Shown: piece after piece, positions 17,321 through 25,727 of the stretch
Numbering within the stretch: position 1 is the first letter of the stretch
Layout: every line of letters starts with the position of its first letter
Assembly: GCA_963796155.1 (NCBI GenBank)
Contig: CAWCKT010000016.1
Location: 1-64,000 of the forward strand
Origin: AP-15 sp963796155
GTDB lineage: Bacteria; Pseudomonadota; Alphaproteobacteria; ATCC43930; CGMCC-115725
Direction: 5' to 3'
DNA length: 64,000 nt
Notes under the pieces: generated by a model
What the model was told of the DNA's origin: nothing
Database searches by the model: none
The model's input: the letters and a program-made list of their open reading frames with translations, nothing else
Translations under genes and position numbers: made by a program

Positions 17321-17577
17321 TTCAAATACCTCTAGATGCCTTGGGATTTTGCGGGATGATCTTCCGAATTACAGGACCTTGACGGCCCCCGCCTCGTCGA
17401 TTTCCGGCGCGCGGTCTCGGCCTTCATCCTATCCGACCCTCGCCGAGTTGCTACGGGCGAGCACCCGCTGATCTGCATCAATGTCCGCGCAACCCGATCG
17501 ACGAGGATGCGGGTTGCTGTCGGAACCGGCATAATCTGAGCAATCGCGTACCATAGGCGAGATCAGAGGATACGAAG

Positions 17578-20070
17578 TTGGCCGCCACGGAGCCCTCGAT
17601 CACCCATCGCGAGCCGGGCCCGGGCGGGGCCGGTGCGTCGGCCGCCGAGCCCGGCCGCCCGCTGCCCCCTGCCCTCCTCTACCGGCCCTGCGATCCGGCG
17701 GAGCTGCCGTTCGACCGGGTCGGCGAGCTCGAGGATCTGCTGGGACCGATCGGCCAGGACCGCGCGGTCGAGGCGGTAGAGTTTGCCGTCGCGATGCGCC
17801 GCAAGGGGTACAACGTCTACGCGCTCGGCGCCGGCGGCACCGGCAAGCACGCCATCCTCCGCGATCTGTTGCAGCGCCGGGCCGACGACGCGCCGACGCC
17901 GCCCGACTGGTGCTACGTCAACAACTTTGCCGACGCGCAGAAGCCGCGCCGCCTGCAGCTGCCGCCGGGTCGCGGCAACGGGTTGCGCGAGGCGATGAAA
18001 CGGCTCGTCGAGGAGTTGCGCGCGGCCCTGCCGGCGGCCTTCGAACGCGACGACTACCGGGCGCGGCGCGACGTCATCGACCAGCAGTTCAAAGAGCGCA
18101 ACGAGCAGGCGTTCGGCGAACTGCAGCGGCGCGGCGAGCAAAAAGGCATTAGCATGCTGCGCACGCCGATGGGGTTGGCGCTGGCGCCGCGGCGCGACGG
18201 CAAGGTGCTCACACCCGAGATGTTCGAGACGCTGCCCGAGGCCGAGCGCGAGCGCATCCAAAAGGACCTCGAAGAGGTGCAGGGCGAGCTCGAAGCGGTC
18301 ATGCAGAAGGTGCCGCAATGGGAGCGCGAACACCGCGAGGCGGTCCGCGAGCTCAACCGCAACACGACGGGTGCGGCGATCGCGCTGATGATGGACGAGG
18401 TGCGCGCCGGTTATTGCGACTTGCCCGATGTCGCGCAGCATCTCGACGCGGTCGAGCAACACATCAAGGAGAACGCCGACGATTTTCTGACCACGGCGCA
18501 ACTGCCGCAGGGAATGCCGACCCCAGCCCCGGTCGAGCAAGCCGTCAGCGAGACCCAATTTCGCCGCTACCAGGTCAACGTCATCGTCGACCATAGCGGC
18601 CGGCACGGCGCCCCGGTGATCTACGAGGACAACCCGACCCATCAGACCTTGGTCGGCCGGATCGAGTACATGGCTCGGTTCGGCACCCTCGTCACCGACT
18701 TCAATTTGTTGACACCGGGGGCGCTGCACCGCGCCAATGGCGGCTATCTGATGCTCGACGCGCAACGCCTGCTCGCCGGTAATTTGGGCTGGGCGTCACT
18801 GAAGCGCGCGCTCAATGCCGGCGAGATCCGCATCGAGACACTGGAGCAGTTGCTGAGCGTGGCGAGCACCGTCTCGCTTCAGCCCGAGCCGATCCCGCTC
18901 GACGTCAAGATCGTCCTGCTCGGCCCGCCCTTTCTCTACTACCTGCTTAGCTCGGCCGACGACGATTTCACAGAATTGTTCAAGATCGCGGCCGATTTCG
19001 ACGACCGGGTCGAGCGCACGCCGGAAACGACCCTGCTTTATGCCCGCTTCATTGCCGGGGTGGTGCGCCGCGAAAAGCTCCTGCCGTTCGACCGCGGCGC
19101 GGTGGCCCGCGTGATCGAGCGGGCGGCGCGGCACGTCGGCGATGCCGACCGGCTCTCCGCCGGGCTGCGCCAGATCGTCGATCTCTTGCAGGAGGCCGAT
19201 CAGCTGGCCGCCAACGCCGGCAAGGATGCCGTCACGGCGGCAGAGGTGCAAAAGGCGATCGACGCGCAGTTCCGCCGCGGCGACCGGATCTATCGCCGCC
19301 TGCAGGAGGAGATCGGCCGCAAGACCATCCGCATCGAGACCGACGGCGAACAAATCGGCCAAGTGAACGGGCTTTCGGTGATGACCCTCGGCGGTCTCTC
19401 GTTCGGCAACCCCAGCCGCATCACCGCCCGCATCCGGCTCGGCCGCGGCGAGGTCGTCGACATCGAGCGCGAGGTCGAGCTCGGCGGCCCGCTGCATTCC
19501 AAGGGTGTGCTGATCCTCGGCGGGTTTCTTGGCGGGCGGTTCGGCGGCACGCGGCCGCTGACCCTCAACGCCAGCCTCGTCTTCGAACAATCCTATGGCG
19601 GGGTCGACGGCGACAGCGCCTCGGCCGCCGAGCTCTTTGCCCTGTTGTCGGCGCTCGCCGAGGCGCCAATCAACCAGTCCTTCGCGGTCACCGGCTCGAT
19701 CGACCAGCTCGGCCGGATCCAAGCGATCGGCGGCGTCAACGAGAAGATCGAAGGGTTCTTCGACGCCTGCCGGATTACCGGCTTTACCGGGCGGCAGGGC
19801 GTCGTCATCCCGGCGAGCAATGTCAAGCACCTGATGCTGCGTCAGGACGTCGTCGCCGCGGCGGTCGAGGAGCGCTTTCGCATCTTCCCGATCGAGACCG
19901 TCGATCAGGGTTTGGCGTTGCTGACCGGGCTTCCGGCGGGCGAGCCCGATGACGACGGCAATTACCCGGCGGGCACGCTCAACCACAACGTCGCCGCGCG
20001 GCTCGACGCCTTCGCCGCCAAAGCCACCGAGCTGGCGCGCAATACCGCCGTCACCCAGGCCCACCCGTGA
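17578..20070 (+). CDS. Lon-like ATP-dependent protease (LonB/LonC-type, AAA family)
   Basis: The 830-aa product (TTG start assumed) has a Walker A motif GAGGTGK at residues 84-90, a long inserted coiled-coil region (about 140-290), an AAA region (HRANGGYLMLDAQRLLAGN, then SLQPEPIPLDVKIVLLGPP), and a C-terminal Lon protease domain. The catalytic dyad is Ser680 (VDGDSASAAEL) and Lys723 (GGVNEKIEGFF), 43 residues apart as in Lon. It lacks the N-terminal Lon substrate domain, so it is the COG1067 type rather than LonA. The C-terminal end is His/Asn-rich and poorly conserved. Its stop overlaps the next gene by 4 bp, so the two form an operon. Confidence 0.9.
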   Translation: MAATEPSITHREPGPGGAGASAAEPGRPLPPALLYRPCDPAELPFDRVGELEDLLGPIGQDRAVEAVEFAVAMRRKGYNVYALGAGGTGKHAILRDLLQRRADDAPTPPDWCYVNNFADAQKPRRLQLPPGRGNGLREAMKRLVEELRAALPAAFERDDYRARRDVIDQQFKERNEQAFGELQRRGEQKGISMLRTPMGLALAPRRDGKVLTPEMFETLPEAERERIQKDLEEVQGELEAVMQKVPQWEREHREAVRELNRNTTGAAIALMMDEVRAGYCDLPDVAQHLDAVEQHIKENADDFLTTAQLPQGMPTPAPVEQAVSETQFRRYQVNVIVDHSGRHGAPVIYEDNPTHQTLVGRIEYMARFGTLVTDFNLLTPGALHRANGGYLMLDAQRLLAGNLGWASLKRALNAGEIRIETLEQLLSVASTVSLQPEPIPLDVKIVLLGPPFLYYLLSSADDDFTELFKIAADFDDRVERTPETTLLYARFIAGVVRREKLLPFDRGAVARVIERAARHVGDADRLSAGLRQIVDLLQEADQLAANAGKDAVTAAEVQKAIDAQFRRGDRIYRRLQEEIGRKTIRIETDGEQIGQVNGLSVMTLGGLSFGNPSRITARIRLGRGEVVDIEREVELGGPLHSKGVLILGGFLGGRFGGTRPLTLNASLVFEQSYGGVDGDSASAAELFALLSALAEAPINQSFAVTGSIDQLGRIQAIGGVNEKIEGFFDACRITGFTGRQGVVIPASNVKHLMLRQDVVAAAVEERFRIFPIETVDQGLALLTGLPAGEPDDDGNYPAGTLNHNVAARLDAFAAKATELARNTAVTQAHP

Positions 20071-20888
20071 CACAAGAGATCGAACGCGTCGTCGTTTCGC
20101 TCGACGCGGCATCCGAAACCGGCACCGCGATCGACACGGCGGCGCGCCTGGCGGCGCGCTGGCGGGTCCCGCTGCACGGCGTTTTCATCGAGGATGAGGA
20201 GCTGATCGGTTTCGCCGGTCTGTCCTTCGCGCGGCAGGTCACTCTCGGCGCCGGGCTCGAGCCGTTGACCAAGGATCAAGTCGAAAACCACTTCCGGGCC
20301 TCCGCCGAACGGGCGCGGCGCGAGGTCGCCGCGGGGTCGGCTCGGCACGGTGTGAAATGGTCGTTCGAGGTCGTGCGCGGCCCGCTCGCCCCCGACACGC
20401 TCGGCGGGGAGCACGACTTTGTCGTCGCTGGTGCTGCGACCCGGCCGATCGGCGACCACTTTCGCATCTCCTCGCGCTGCTGGTCGTGGCTGGCGATCGT
20501 CGCGCGGCCTTTCCTGTTGGCGAGGCGCGAGTGGGGGACCGGCGGATCGGTCTTCACCTTGTTGCGCCGTCGCGGCCCGCGATCGGCGCGCACGCTCGAT
20601 ATCGCGGCGCAGATCGCCGGCTTCCACGGCGGCAACTTGACCGTGGCCGGAACCCCGGATCTTGCCGGGTCGGACGATTTTGCCGAGTGGGTTTCAGCGC
20701 TGCTCGAAGGGCATTCGCTGAGCCTTCAGACCGAGTTCGCGGAAACCGAACCGGCGGCTTTGCGGCAACGGATCATCGAACTCGACTGCCGGCTTCTGGT
20801 GCTCGAAGCGAGCGAGGCGGACGCTCAACCAGGGGAGCTGCGCGAGCTCGTCGAGCATCTGGCCTGCGACGTTCTGATTATCCGCTGA
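20067..20888 (+). CDS. Universal-stress-protein-like protein coupled to the Lon-like protease
   Basis: The GTG start overlaps the protease stop (GTGA). The 273-aa product has two weak alpha/beta halves: residues 5-125 (RVVVSLDAASETGTAIDTAA, then RWRVPLHGVFIEDEELIGFA) and 170-273 (ARTLDIAAQIAGFHGGNLTV, ending HLACDVLIIR). This is the layout of a tandem universal stress protein, but the ATP-binding G-x2-G-x9-G(S/T) motif is not evident. USP-like proteins next to LonB-like proteases recur in proteobacteria, so a role as regulator or substrate adaptor is possible; this is inference from coupling. Confidence 0.62.
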   Translation: MTQEIERVVVSLDAASETGTAIDTAARLAARWRVPLHGVFIEDEELIGFAGLSFARQVTLGAGLEPLTKDQVENHFRASAERARREVAAGSARHGVKWSFEVVRGPLAPDTLGGEHDFVVAGAATRPIGDHFRISSRCWSWLAIVARPFLLARREWGTGGSVFTLLRRRGPRSARTLDIAAQIAGFHGGNLTVAGTPDLAGSDDFAEWVSALLEGHSLSLQTEFAETEPAALRQRIIELDCRLLVLEASEADAQPGELRELVEHLACDVLIIR

Positions 20889-20926
20889 AACTCAAGGCGC
20901 GCTTCAGCCCTGCTCGCAAGGGCCCC

Positions 20927-21120
20927 GCTGTTTTTGCTGTTTTTACAGGAAATTATCAGCGACCGATGGCCCGACCTCCGCACGAATCCTCGATTTCCGA
21001 CGGCGCAGCGCTCGAAATAACAGCGGCGAGTGCGCGGCGCCGAGCTACAACAAGTGAAACCAAAACAACGTTGAGACTCCGCTATTTGTCAATATCGCAC
21101 ATATCGTACAATTTGTCAAT
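20927..21120. repeat. Dispersed non-coding repeat, partial relative of the MITE at 33281-33713
   Basis: The left part (20927-20962, ending AGGAAATTATCAGCGA) matches 33352-33387 almost base for base, and the right end ATCGTACAATTTGTCAAT matches the ATATGCAATTTGTCAAA near 33540-33556. The middle is diverged, sharing only short pieces such as AACAGCGG. No terminal inverted repeats are visible at this copy. It probably marks a degraded mobile or integration-related element. Confidence 0.5.
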
Positions 21121-21144
21121 CGGGTAAATGCTACGTCCCCGGTT

Positions 21145-21460
21145 CGTCCGCCTCGCAGCCGAGGTAATAGGGCCTGGCGTAGAGCTCGAGCCAATCCTCC
21201 TTGCGGGCGATCTGGCAGGCGGCGAAATCGTCGAGCTCGTCGCGCCCGCCGGTCAAATGCGCCTCGGGGTTGGGATAGCCGTCGCGCACCCGCAAGGCCT
21301 CGGCCATGTCGTCATAGCCATGCCTGACGACAAGATCCATCAGCAGCTTGCGGTCGAGCTTTGCCCGGTCCATGCGTTCGAGCGCCTTGGCGTTGCGCCG
21401 CTCCCAATGCTCGATCAGATCGCCGAACAGCTGGGCACCCCAACCGACGCCGCCTTCGAG
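21145..21460 (-). pseudogene. Partial tandem copy of the downstream amidohydrolase gene
   Basis: This 316-bp block aligns without gaps to 22015-22330 inside the neighbouring amidohydrolase gene, with only about twenty differences seen by eye. It encodes part of the same region (for example MDLVVRHGYDDMAEALRVRD, then CQIARKEDWLELYARPYYLG). Outside the block the similarity stops abruptly on both sides. It is the remnant of a tandem paralogue whose ends were lost. The remaining sequence 21461-21718 is non-coding. Confidence 0.8.
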
Positions 21461-21718
21461 GCGCCCAACCGCTGCGCCCGCTTGCTCACGGCTCCGCTCG
21501 ACGCTCCAGGGAAGCGACGCTCTTCGCCCGGCTCCTCGTCCGCCGCTGGCTAGATTGAGAAGGCCGACGACGCGCGGCTCGTCGACGTCAGGCGGCTCGG
21601 TGAGACTGTTCGAGACTCATTTCGGGCAGCCCCCGAGCGCTGTCGGCCTCGCCTTGTATTTCGGCTTTCGAGCCGCAGCGCGGACCAGCCCGCGCTCCCG
21701 CCCGCTCTGGCTCTCCAA

Positions 21719-23185
21719 CTATTCCGCGGCGGCGCGGAGCGTCGGTTCGGCGAGCACCGCGGCAGCCTGCTTGGCGACGACCGTGCCCTCGAAGAACCGC
21801 GGGTTCTGCCTGCCCCAGAGCCGCACGGCGTTGGCAAAGGTGAAGTCGCGGAAGTTGGCCTCGGTGATCAGCCCGTCCTCGACCAGCTCCCAGGCCTCGG
21901 GCAACGGGTGGCGCATGTCGATCACGTCGAAATGCCCGATATCGGAGCTGTAGATCGCGTTGAGCTGGGCCCCAAACGGGTTGGCGCGGCTGAAGGCGGA
22001 GGCGTTCATCCGGTCGTCGGCCTCGCAGCCGAAGTAATAGGGCCTGGCGTAGAGGTCGAGCCAATCCTCCTTGCGGGCGATCTGGCAGGCGGCGAAATCG
22101 TCGAGCTCGTCGCGCCCGCCGGTCAAATGCGCCTCGGGGTTGGGATAGCCGTCGCGCGCCCGCAAGGCCTCGGCCATGTCGTCGTAGCCGTGCTTGACGA
22201 CGAGGTCCATCAAGAGCTTGCGGTCGAGCTTTGCCGGGTCCATGCGTTCGAGCGCCTTGGCGTTGCGCCGCTCCCAATGCTCGATCAGATCACCGAATAG
22301 CTGGGCGCCCCAGCCGGCGCCGCCTTCGAGAAAGGCGAAATTGAGCTGCGGGAAGCGACGGGTCACGCCGCCGAGGAAAATCGCCTTGGCGACGGCGTGC
22401 CCGGCAGCGGCGAAATGGCCGATGTGATTGTAAACGAAATTGGTCGGCGACAGGCGCAATCCCTGGCTGCTGCTACCGCTGTGGAAGGTCGGCGCAATGC
22501 CGAGCTCGACGCATTTCGCCCAGACCGGGTCGTAATCATAGGGGCTGTCGATGCCGAGCACGTCGTACCACACCGTGAAACGGCGCGACTCGTCATCCGC
22601 TGCCGCGGCGGAGGCGACCGGCCGCGGCAGGTTGCTGCCGAACATCCCGACCTTCGAGCCGAGCTCTCTGGTGACGAATTCGAGCTCTTCGATCGCTTCC
22701 TCCGGGGTGTGCATCGGGATGACTGCCGCCGGGGTCATGCGGTCGCTGAAAGCGCGGAAATAATCGGCCGAGACGATGTTGTAGGCACGGATCACGGCGC
22801 GCCGCGTCTCGTCGACCTTGATGCGGGGCAGCCCGAGCCCGGCGGTCGGGTAGATGACGGCAAAGTCGGTGCCGATCTCGTCGAGGCGCTCGTAGAGCAG
22901 CTTCGGCATCATCGCGGTCGCCCGGTCGAGCGTGTTTTCGCCCTGGCGGTTCCAGAAATTGGGCTGCGCAATGCGCCGCTCGGTCCGCTCGGCCGGGGTC
23001 ATCTTCAGCCCCTCGCCGGCGCCCCGCGGTGCCAAAAAGCCGTCAGCCGCCTTGTCGCCGCCGACCTTGCGCATCTTCTCGGCGAAGACCGGCGGAAACT
23101 CGACCCAATGGCCGTCGCCGTCGACGATCGGATGCTTGACCTTGGCGTGGACCTGCGCCGGGCTCAGATGACCGTTGCCGCTCAT
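21719..23185 (-). CDS. Amidohydrolase family protein (Amidohydro_2, TIM-barrel metal hydrolase)
   Basis: The 488-aa product starts MSGNGHLSPAQVHAKVKHPI and soon shows VDGDGHWVEFPPVFAEK, the DxDxH variant of the strand-1 metal motif. Further pieces are FAVIYPTAGLGLPRIKVDE, VIPMHTPEEAIEELE, LGIAPTFHSGSSSQGLRLS (a likely metal-binding His), FPQLNFAFLEGGAGWGAQLF and YSSDIGHFDVIDM (catalytic Asp/His region). This is the ACMSD-like amidohydrolase group, which includes decarboxylases and hydrolases of aromatic or lactone substrates. The substrate is not deducible. A partial tandem copy lies just downstream. Confidence 0.85.
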   Translation of the reverse strand: MSGNGHLSPAQVHAKVKHPIVDGDGHWVEFPPVFAEKMRKVGGDKAADGFLAPRGAGEGLKMTPAERTERRIAQPNFWNRQGENTLDRATAMMPKLLYERLDEIGTDFAVIYPTAGLGLPRIKVDETRRAVIRAYNIVSADYFRAFSDRMTPAAVIPMHTPEEAIEELEFVTRELGSKVGMFGSNLPRPVASAAAADDESRRFTVWYDVLGIDSPYDYDPVWAKCVELGIAPTFHSGSSSQGLRLSPTNFVYNHIGHFAAAGHAVAKAIFLGGVTRRFPQLNFAFLEGGAGWGAQLFGDLIEHWERRNAKALERMDPAKLDRKLLMDLVVKHGYDDMAEALRARDGYPNPEAHLTGGRDELDDFAACQIARKEDWLDLYARPYYFGCEADDRMNASAFSRANPFGAQLNAIYSSDIGHFDVIDMRHPLPEAWELVEDGLITEANFRDFTFANAVRLWGRQNPRFFEGTVVAKQAAAVLAEPTLRAAAE

Positions 23186-23344
23186 GGCGTTCTCCCAAAA
23201 GGTGGCGATGCAACCTCGTCCAATCTGGAGGCAGAGCGTGGGCTCCGCTTCGGAATCAAGTCAAATGCAGCCTCGGCATGGCGGTATGGCCCGGCAAGCA
23301 CACCTTGCCGTTGACAAAAACAAGAATGAGAACGAAAATAGAAC

Positions 23345-24187
23345 ATGGTCGATCAGAGAGCCCACCTTCCTGAGCTGCGCGAGCGCATCAGGCGGATCGA
23401 GCAGCCGACAGCGGCGGTCCATGGGGTACTGCCGTTCGGTATCGACGCGATCGATCGAGTGCTGCCGGGCAGGGGGCTCGCGCGGGGGGCCTTGCACGAG
23501 ATCCTCGGAATGGGCGGCGACGAGGAGGATGGCGCGCTCGCCGCCGCTTTCGTTGCCGGCATTATCGGGCGGCTTGGCCCCCACCCTAACCCTCCCCCGC
23601 TTGCGGGGGAGGGAAGGGGAGGGGGCATGGTGCTGTGGTGCCTTCCCCGCCCGGATCTCTGCGGGCCCGGGCTCGCCGACCATGGGCTCGATCCTGCGCG
23701 CCTCGTGCTGGTACGGGCGCCGCGCGATGCCGAGATCCTGTGGGCGATGGAGGAGGGGCTGCGCGCTCCCGGCATCGCCGCGGTGGTCGGCGAAGTGGGT
23801 GCGCTCGCCGCAGTGGCGAGCCGCCGGTTGCAGCTCGCCGCGGAGCGCTCCGGCATCACCGCTTTTCTATTGCGGCGCTGGCGCGACGGAGGACAAGCGG
23901 CGCGCGAGCGCAGTCTGCCGAACGCAGCGGCAACGCGATGGCGGATCGCTGCGCTGCCGTCGCAGCCCCCTCCCGTTCCCTCCCCCGCACGCGGGGGAGG
24001 GTTAGGGTGGGGGTCCGGGATCGGATGCCCGCGTTGGCGGGTCGAGCTGCTGCGTTGCCGCGGCGGCGAGCCGGCATGCTGGGAGGTGGAGGTGGCCGAT
24101 GCGACGGGTCATGTATCTCTGGCTTCAGCGCTGGCCGATCGACCGGCGGCGCTTGTCCCGGCGGGAAAATTCCGGCGCGCCGGCTGA
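23345..24187 (+). CDS. imuA: ImuA, RecA-like component of the translesion mutasome
   Basis: The 280-aa product has the ImuA N-terminus LRERIRRIEQPTAAVHGVLP followed by FGIDAIDRVLPGRGLARGAL and HEILG, the RecA/SulA-like fold without a full Walker A. ImuA partners ImuB and DnaE2 in SOS-induced error-prone repair. Two in-frame palindromic repeats interrupt it: one encoding PHPNPPPLAGEGRGGG after residue 78 and an inverted copy encoding PPPVPSPARGGGLGWGSG around residue 210. Both avoid stops. The 3' end overlaps imuB by tens of bases. No clear LexA site was identified upstream. Confidence 0.85.
   Translation: MVDQRAHLPELRERIRRIEQPTAAVHGVLPFGIDAIDRVLPGRGLARGALHEILGMGGDEEDGALAAAFVAGIIGRLGPHPNPPPLAGEGRGGGMVLWCLPRPDLCGPGLADHGLDPARLVLVRAPRDAEILWAMEEGLRAPGIAAVVGEVGALAAVASRRLQLAAERSGITAFLLRRWRDGGQAARERSLPNAAATRWRIAALPSQPPPVPSPARGGGLGWGSGIGCPRWRVELLRCRGGEPACWEVEVADATGHVSLASALADRPAALVPAGKFRRAG
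23590..23613. repeat. Palindromic repeat inside imuA (copy 1)
   Basis: The core hairpin is a perfect 11-bp stem, CCCTCCCCCGC-TT-GCGGGGGAGGG, inside a longer block from about 23575 to 23625 that is translated in frame. Confidence 0.9.
23978..24001. repeat. Palindromic repeat inside imuA (copy 2, inverted)
   Basis: This is the same 11-bp stem with an AC loop; the flanking GTTAGGGTGGGGG shows it lies in the opposite orientation to copy 1. Two inverted copies 390 bp apart could recombine or fold together. Confidence 0.88.
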
Positions 24188-25727
24188 AGAGATCGCGTTC
24201 GCGACGGTCGTCGATGCCGCCGGACGGCGTCTTCTCGCCGCGGTCAATCCGGCCGCGGCGGTGGCCGGCCTCGCGCCGGGGATGCCGCTGGCGGACGCGC
24301 TCTCTTTTCTTCCGGGTCTCGCCACCGCCGCGGCGCAGCCTGCGGAGGACGCCGCGGCACTTCGGCGGCTGGCGGAATGGTGCGGCCGGTACAGCCCGTG
24401 GACCGCTCCCGACGGGACGGACGGGGTGCGCGTCGAAATCACCGGCTCGGCCCATCTCTGGGGCGGGGAAAAGGCACTCGCCGCCGATCTTATGGCTCGG
24501 CTCGATCGCCGGCAAATCGCAACCCGCATCGCTATCGCCGACACTCTCGGAGCCGCCTGGGCGACGGCCCGCTTTGCCGAAATGGGCCGTGGCGCCGTCA
24601 TCCTGCCGCCGGAAGACTGTCGCGCCGCCCTCGCCCCGTTGCCGGTCGAAGCCCTCCGCCTCGACCCGGCTGCCGCCCAGGGTCTGCGGCGGGTCGGCTT
24701 GAAGCGGATCGGCGATCTCTATGCGATGCCGCGCGATGCGCTCACAAGCCGTTTCGGCGAAAGCGTGGCGCGGCGGCTCGATCAGGCGCAGGGCGATCTG
24801 CCGGAGCCGTTGTCGCCTTTGGGGGAAACGCCGACCCGGCGCGTACGATTGAGCTTCGCCGAGCCGATTGCCGATCCTGCCGATCTGGTGCGCGCGGCGG
24901 AGCGGCTCGTCGCCGATCTCATCCCCCGCCTGGCGCGCGAGGGGATCGGAGCCCGGCGGCTCGATCTCGCCTTTCATCGCGTCGATGGCCGGGTCGAGCG
25001 GATCCGCCTCGGCACCGCTCGTCCAAGCCGCGATCCGCGCCACCTCGCGGCGCTCTTCAAAGAGCGGCTCGACACCGTCGATCCCGGCCTCGGCATCGAA
25101 GACGTGATCCTCGCCACCTTTGCGGTCGAGCCCCTGCCAGCCGAGCAGATCGGCCTCCCCGGCCACACCGCCGACCCCCACCCTAACCCTCCCCCGCTTG
25201 CGGGGGAGGGAATGGGAGGGGGCATCGCTCCCCTCCTCGACCGGCTCGGCAACAAGCTGGGCCTTGCCGCATTGTCGCGGCTCGAACCGCGCGAGAGCCA
25301 CATCCCGGAGCGCGCCTCGGTCCAGGTGCTAATTTCCGTCGCCCCCGCGAAAGCGGGGGCCCAGGGGCAACCGGCGCCTGGGCCCGGATCCCTAGATCCC
25401 CGCTTGCGCGGGGATGACGAAAGACGACCGCCGCGGCCGATCCGGCTGTTCGAGCTGCCGGAGCCGGTCGAAGCGTTCTGGCTCTTACCCGACGACCCGC
25501 CGTTTCGTTTTACGTGGCGGCGGCGCCGACATCGGGTCATGCGGGCCGACGGGCCGGAGCGGATCGCCGAGGAATGGTGGCAGCCCGAGGGGTCCGGTGC
25601 GGTCGATGCGATCCGCGACTACTACCGGGTCGAGGACGGGGAGGGACGACGCTTCTGGTTGTTTCGGGCAGGTCTCCCTGACGGCGATCGTCCGCCGCGC
25701 TGGTTTGTCCATGGCGTCTTTTCCTGA
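24111..25727 (+). CDS. imuB: ImuB, inactive Y-family polymerase-like mutasome adaptor
   Basis: I start at MYLWLQRWPIDR, the usual ImuB N-terminus; an in-frame ATG 12 bp upstream is possible. About 538 aa. Y-family-like segments include GAPAEEIAFATVVDAAGRRL, AGLAPGMPLADALSFLPGL and WCGRYSPWTAPDGTDGVRVE; the metal-binding acidic residues of true polymerases are missing, as in ImuB generally. GLRRVGLKRIGDLYAMPRDA is the helix-hairpin-helix region. The C-terminus (FELPEPVEAFWLLPDDPPF onward) is the partner-binding part. Two in-frame repeats are inserted between residues ~355 and ~440, one translated as PHPNPPPLAGEGMGGG and one as PAKAGAQ...SLDPRLRGDD. ImuB bridges ImuA, DnaE2 and the sliding clamp. 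Confidence 0.93.
   Translation: MYLWLQRWPIDRRRLSRRENSGAPAEEIAFATVVDAAGRRLLAAVNPAAAVAGLAPGMPLADALSFLPGLATAAAQPAEDAAALRRLAEWCGRYSPWTAPDGTDGVRVEITGSAHLWGGEKALAADLMARLDRRQIATRIAIADTLGAAWATARFAEMGRGAVILPPEDCRAALAPLPVEALRLDPAAAQGLRRVGLKRIGDLYAMPRDALTSRFGESVARRLDQAQGDLPEPLSPLGETPTRRVRLSFAEPIADPADLVRAAERLVADLIPRLAREGIGARRLDLAFHRVDGRVERIRLGTARPSRDPRHLAALFKERLDTVDPGLGIEDVILATFAVEPLPAEQIGLPGHTADPHPNPPPLAGEGMGGGIAPLLDRLGNKLGLAALSRLEPRESHIPERASVQVLISVAPAKAGAQGQPAPGPGSLDPRLRGDDERRPPRPIRLFELPEPVEAFWLLPDDPPFRFTWRRRRHRVMRADGPERIAEEWWQPEGSGAVDAIRDYYRVEDGEGRRFWLFRAGLPDGDRPPRWFVHGVFS
25187..25210. repeat. Palindromic repeat inside imuB (copy 3)
   Basis: Same 11-bp stem and TT loop as copy 1 in imuA, and same orientation. 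The translation is NPPPLAGEG, and the open frame is kept. Confidence 0.9.
25337..25419. repeat. REP-like element in imuB encoding PAKAGAQ...LDPRLRGDD
   Basis: The 83-bp element runs from CGTCGCCCCCGCG to GCGGGGATGACG with an internal GCCCCCGC-GAAA-like hairpin. It is read in frame as APAKAGAQ, a short linker, then SLDPRLRGDD, the well-known peptide of this repeat family. It is related to the intergenic copy at 16192-16275. Confidence 0.85.

Noticed and set aside
23590..24001. CRISPR-like spaced repeats in imuA/imuB
   Set aside because: Copies are inverted, irregularly spaced, belong to different families and are translated; no cas genes.
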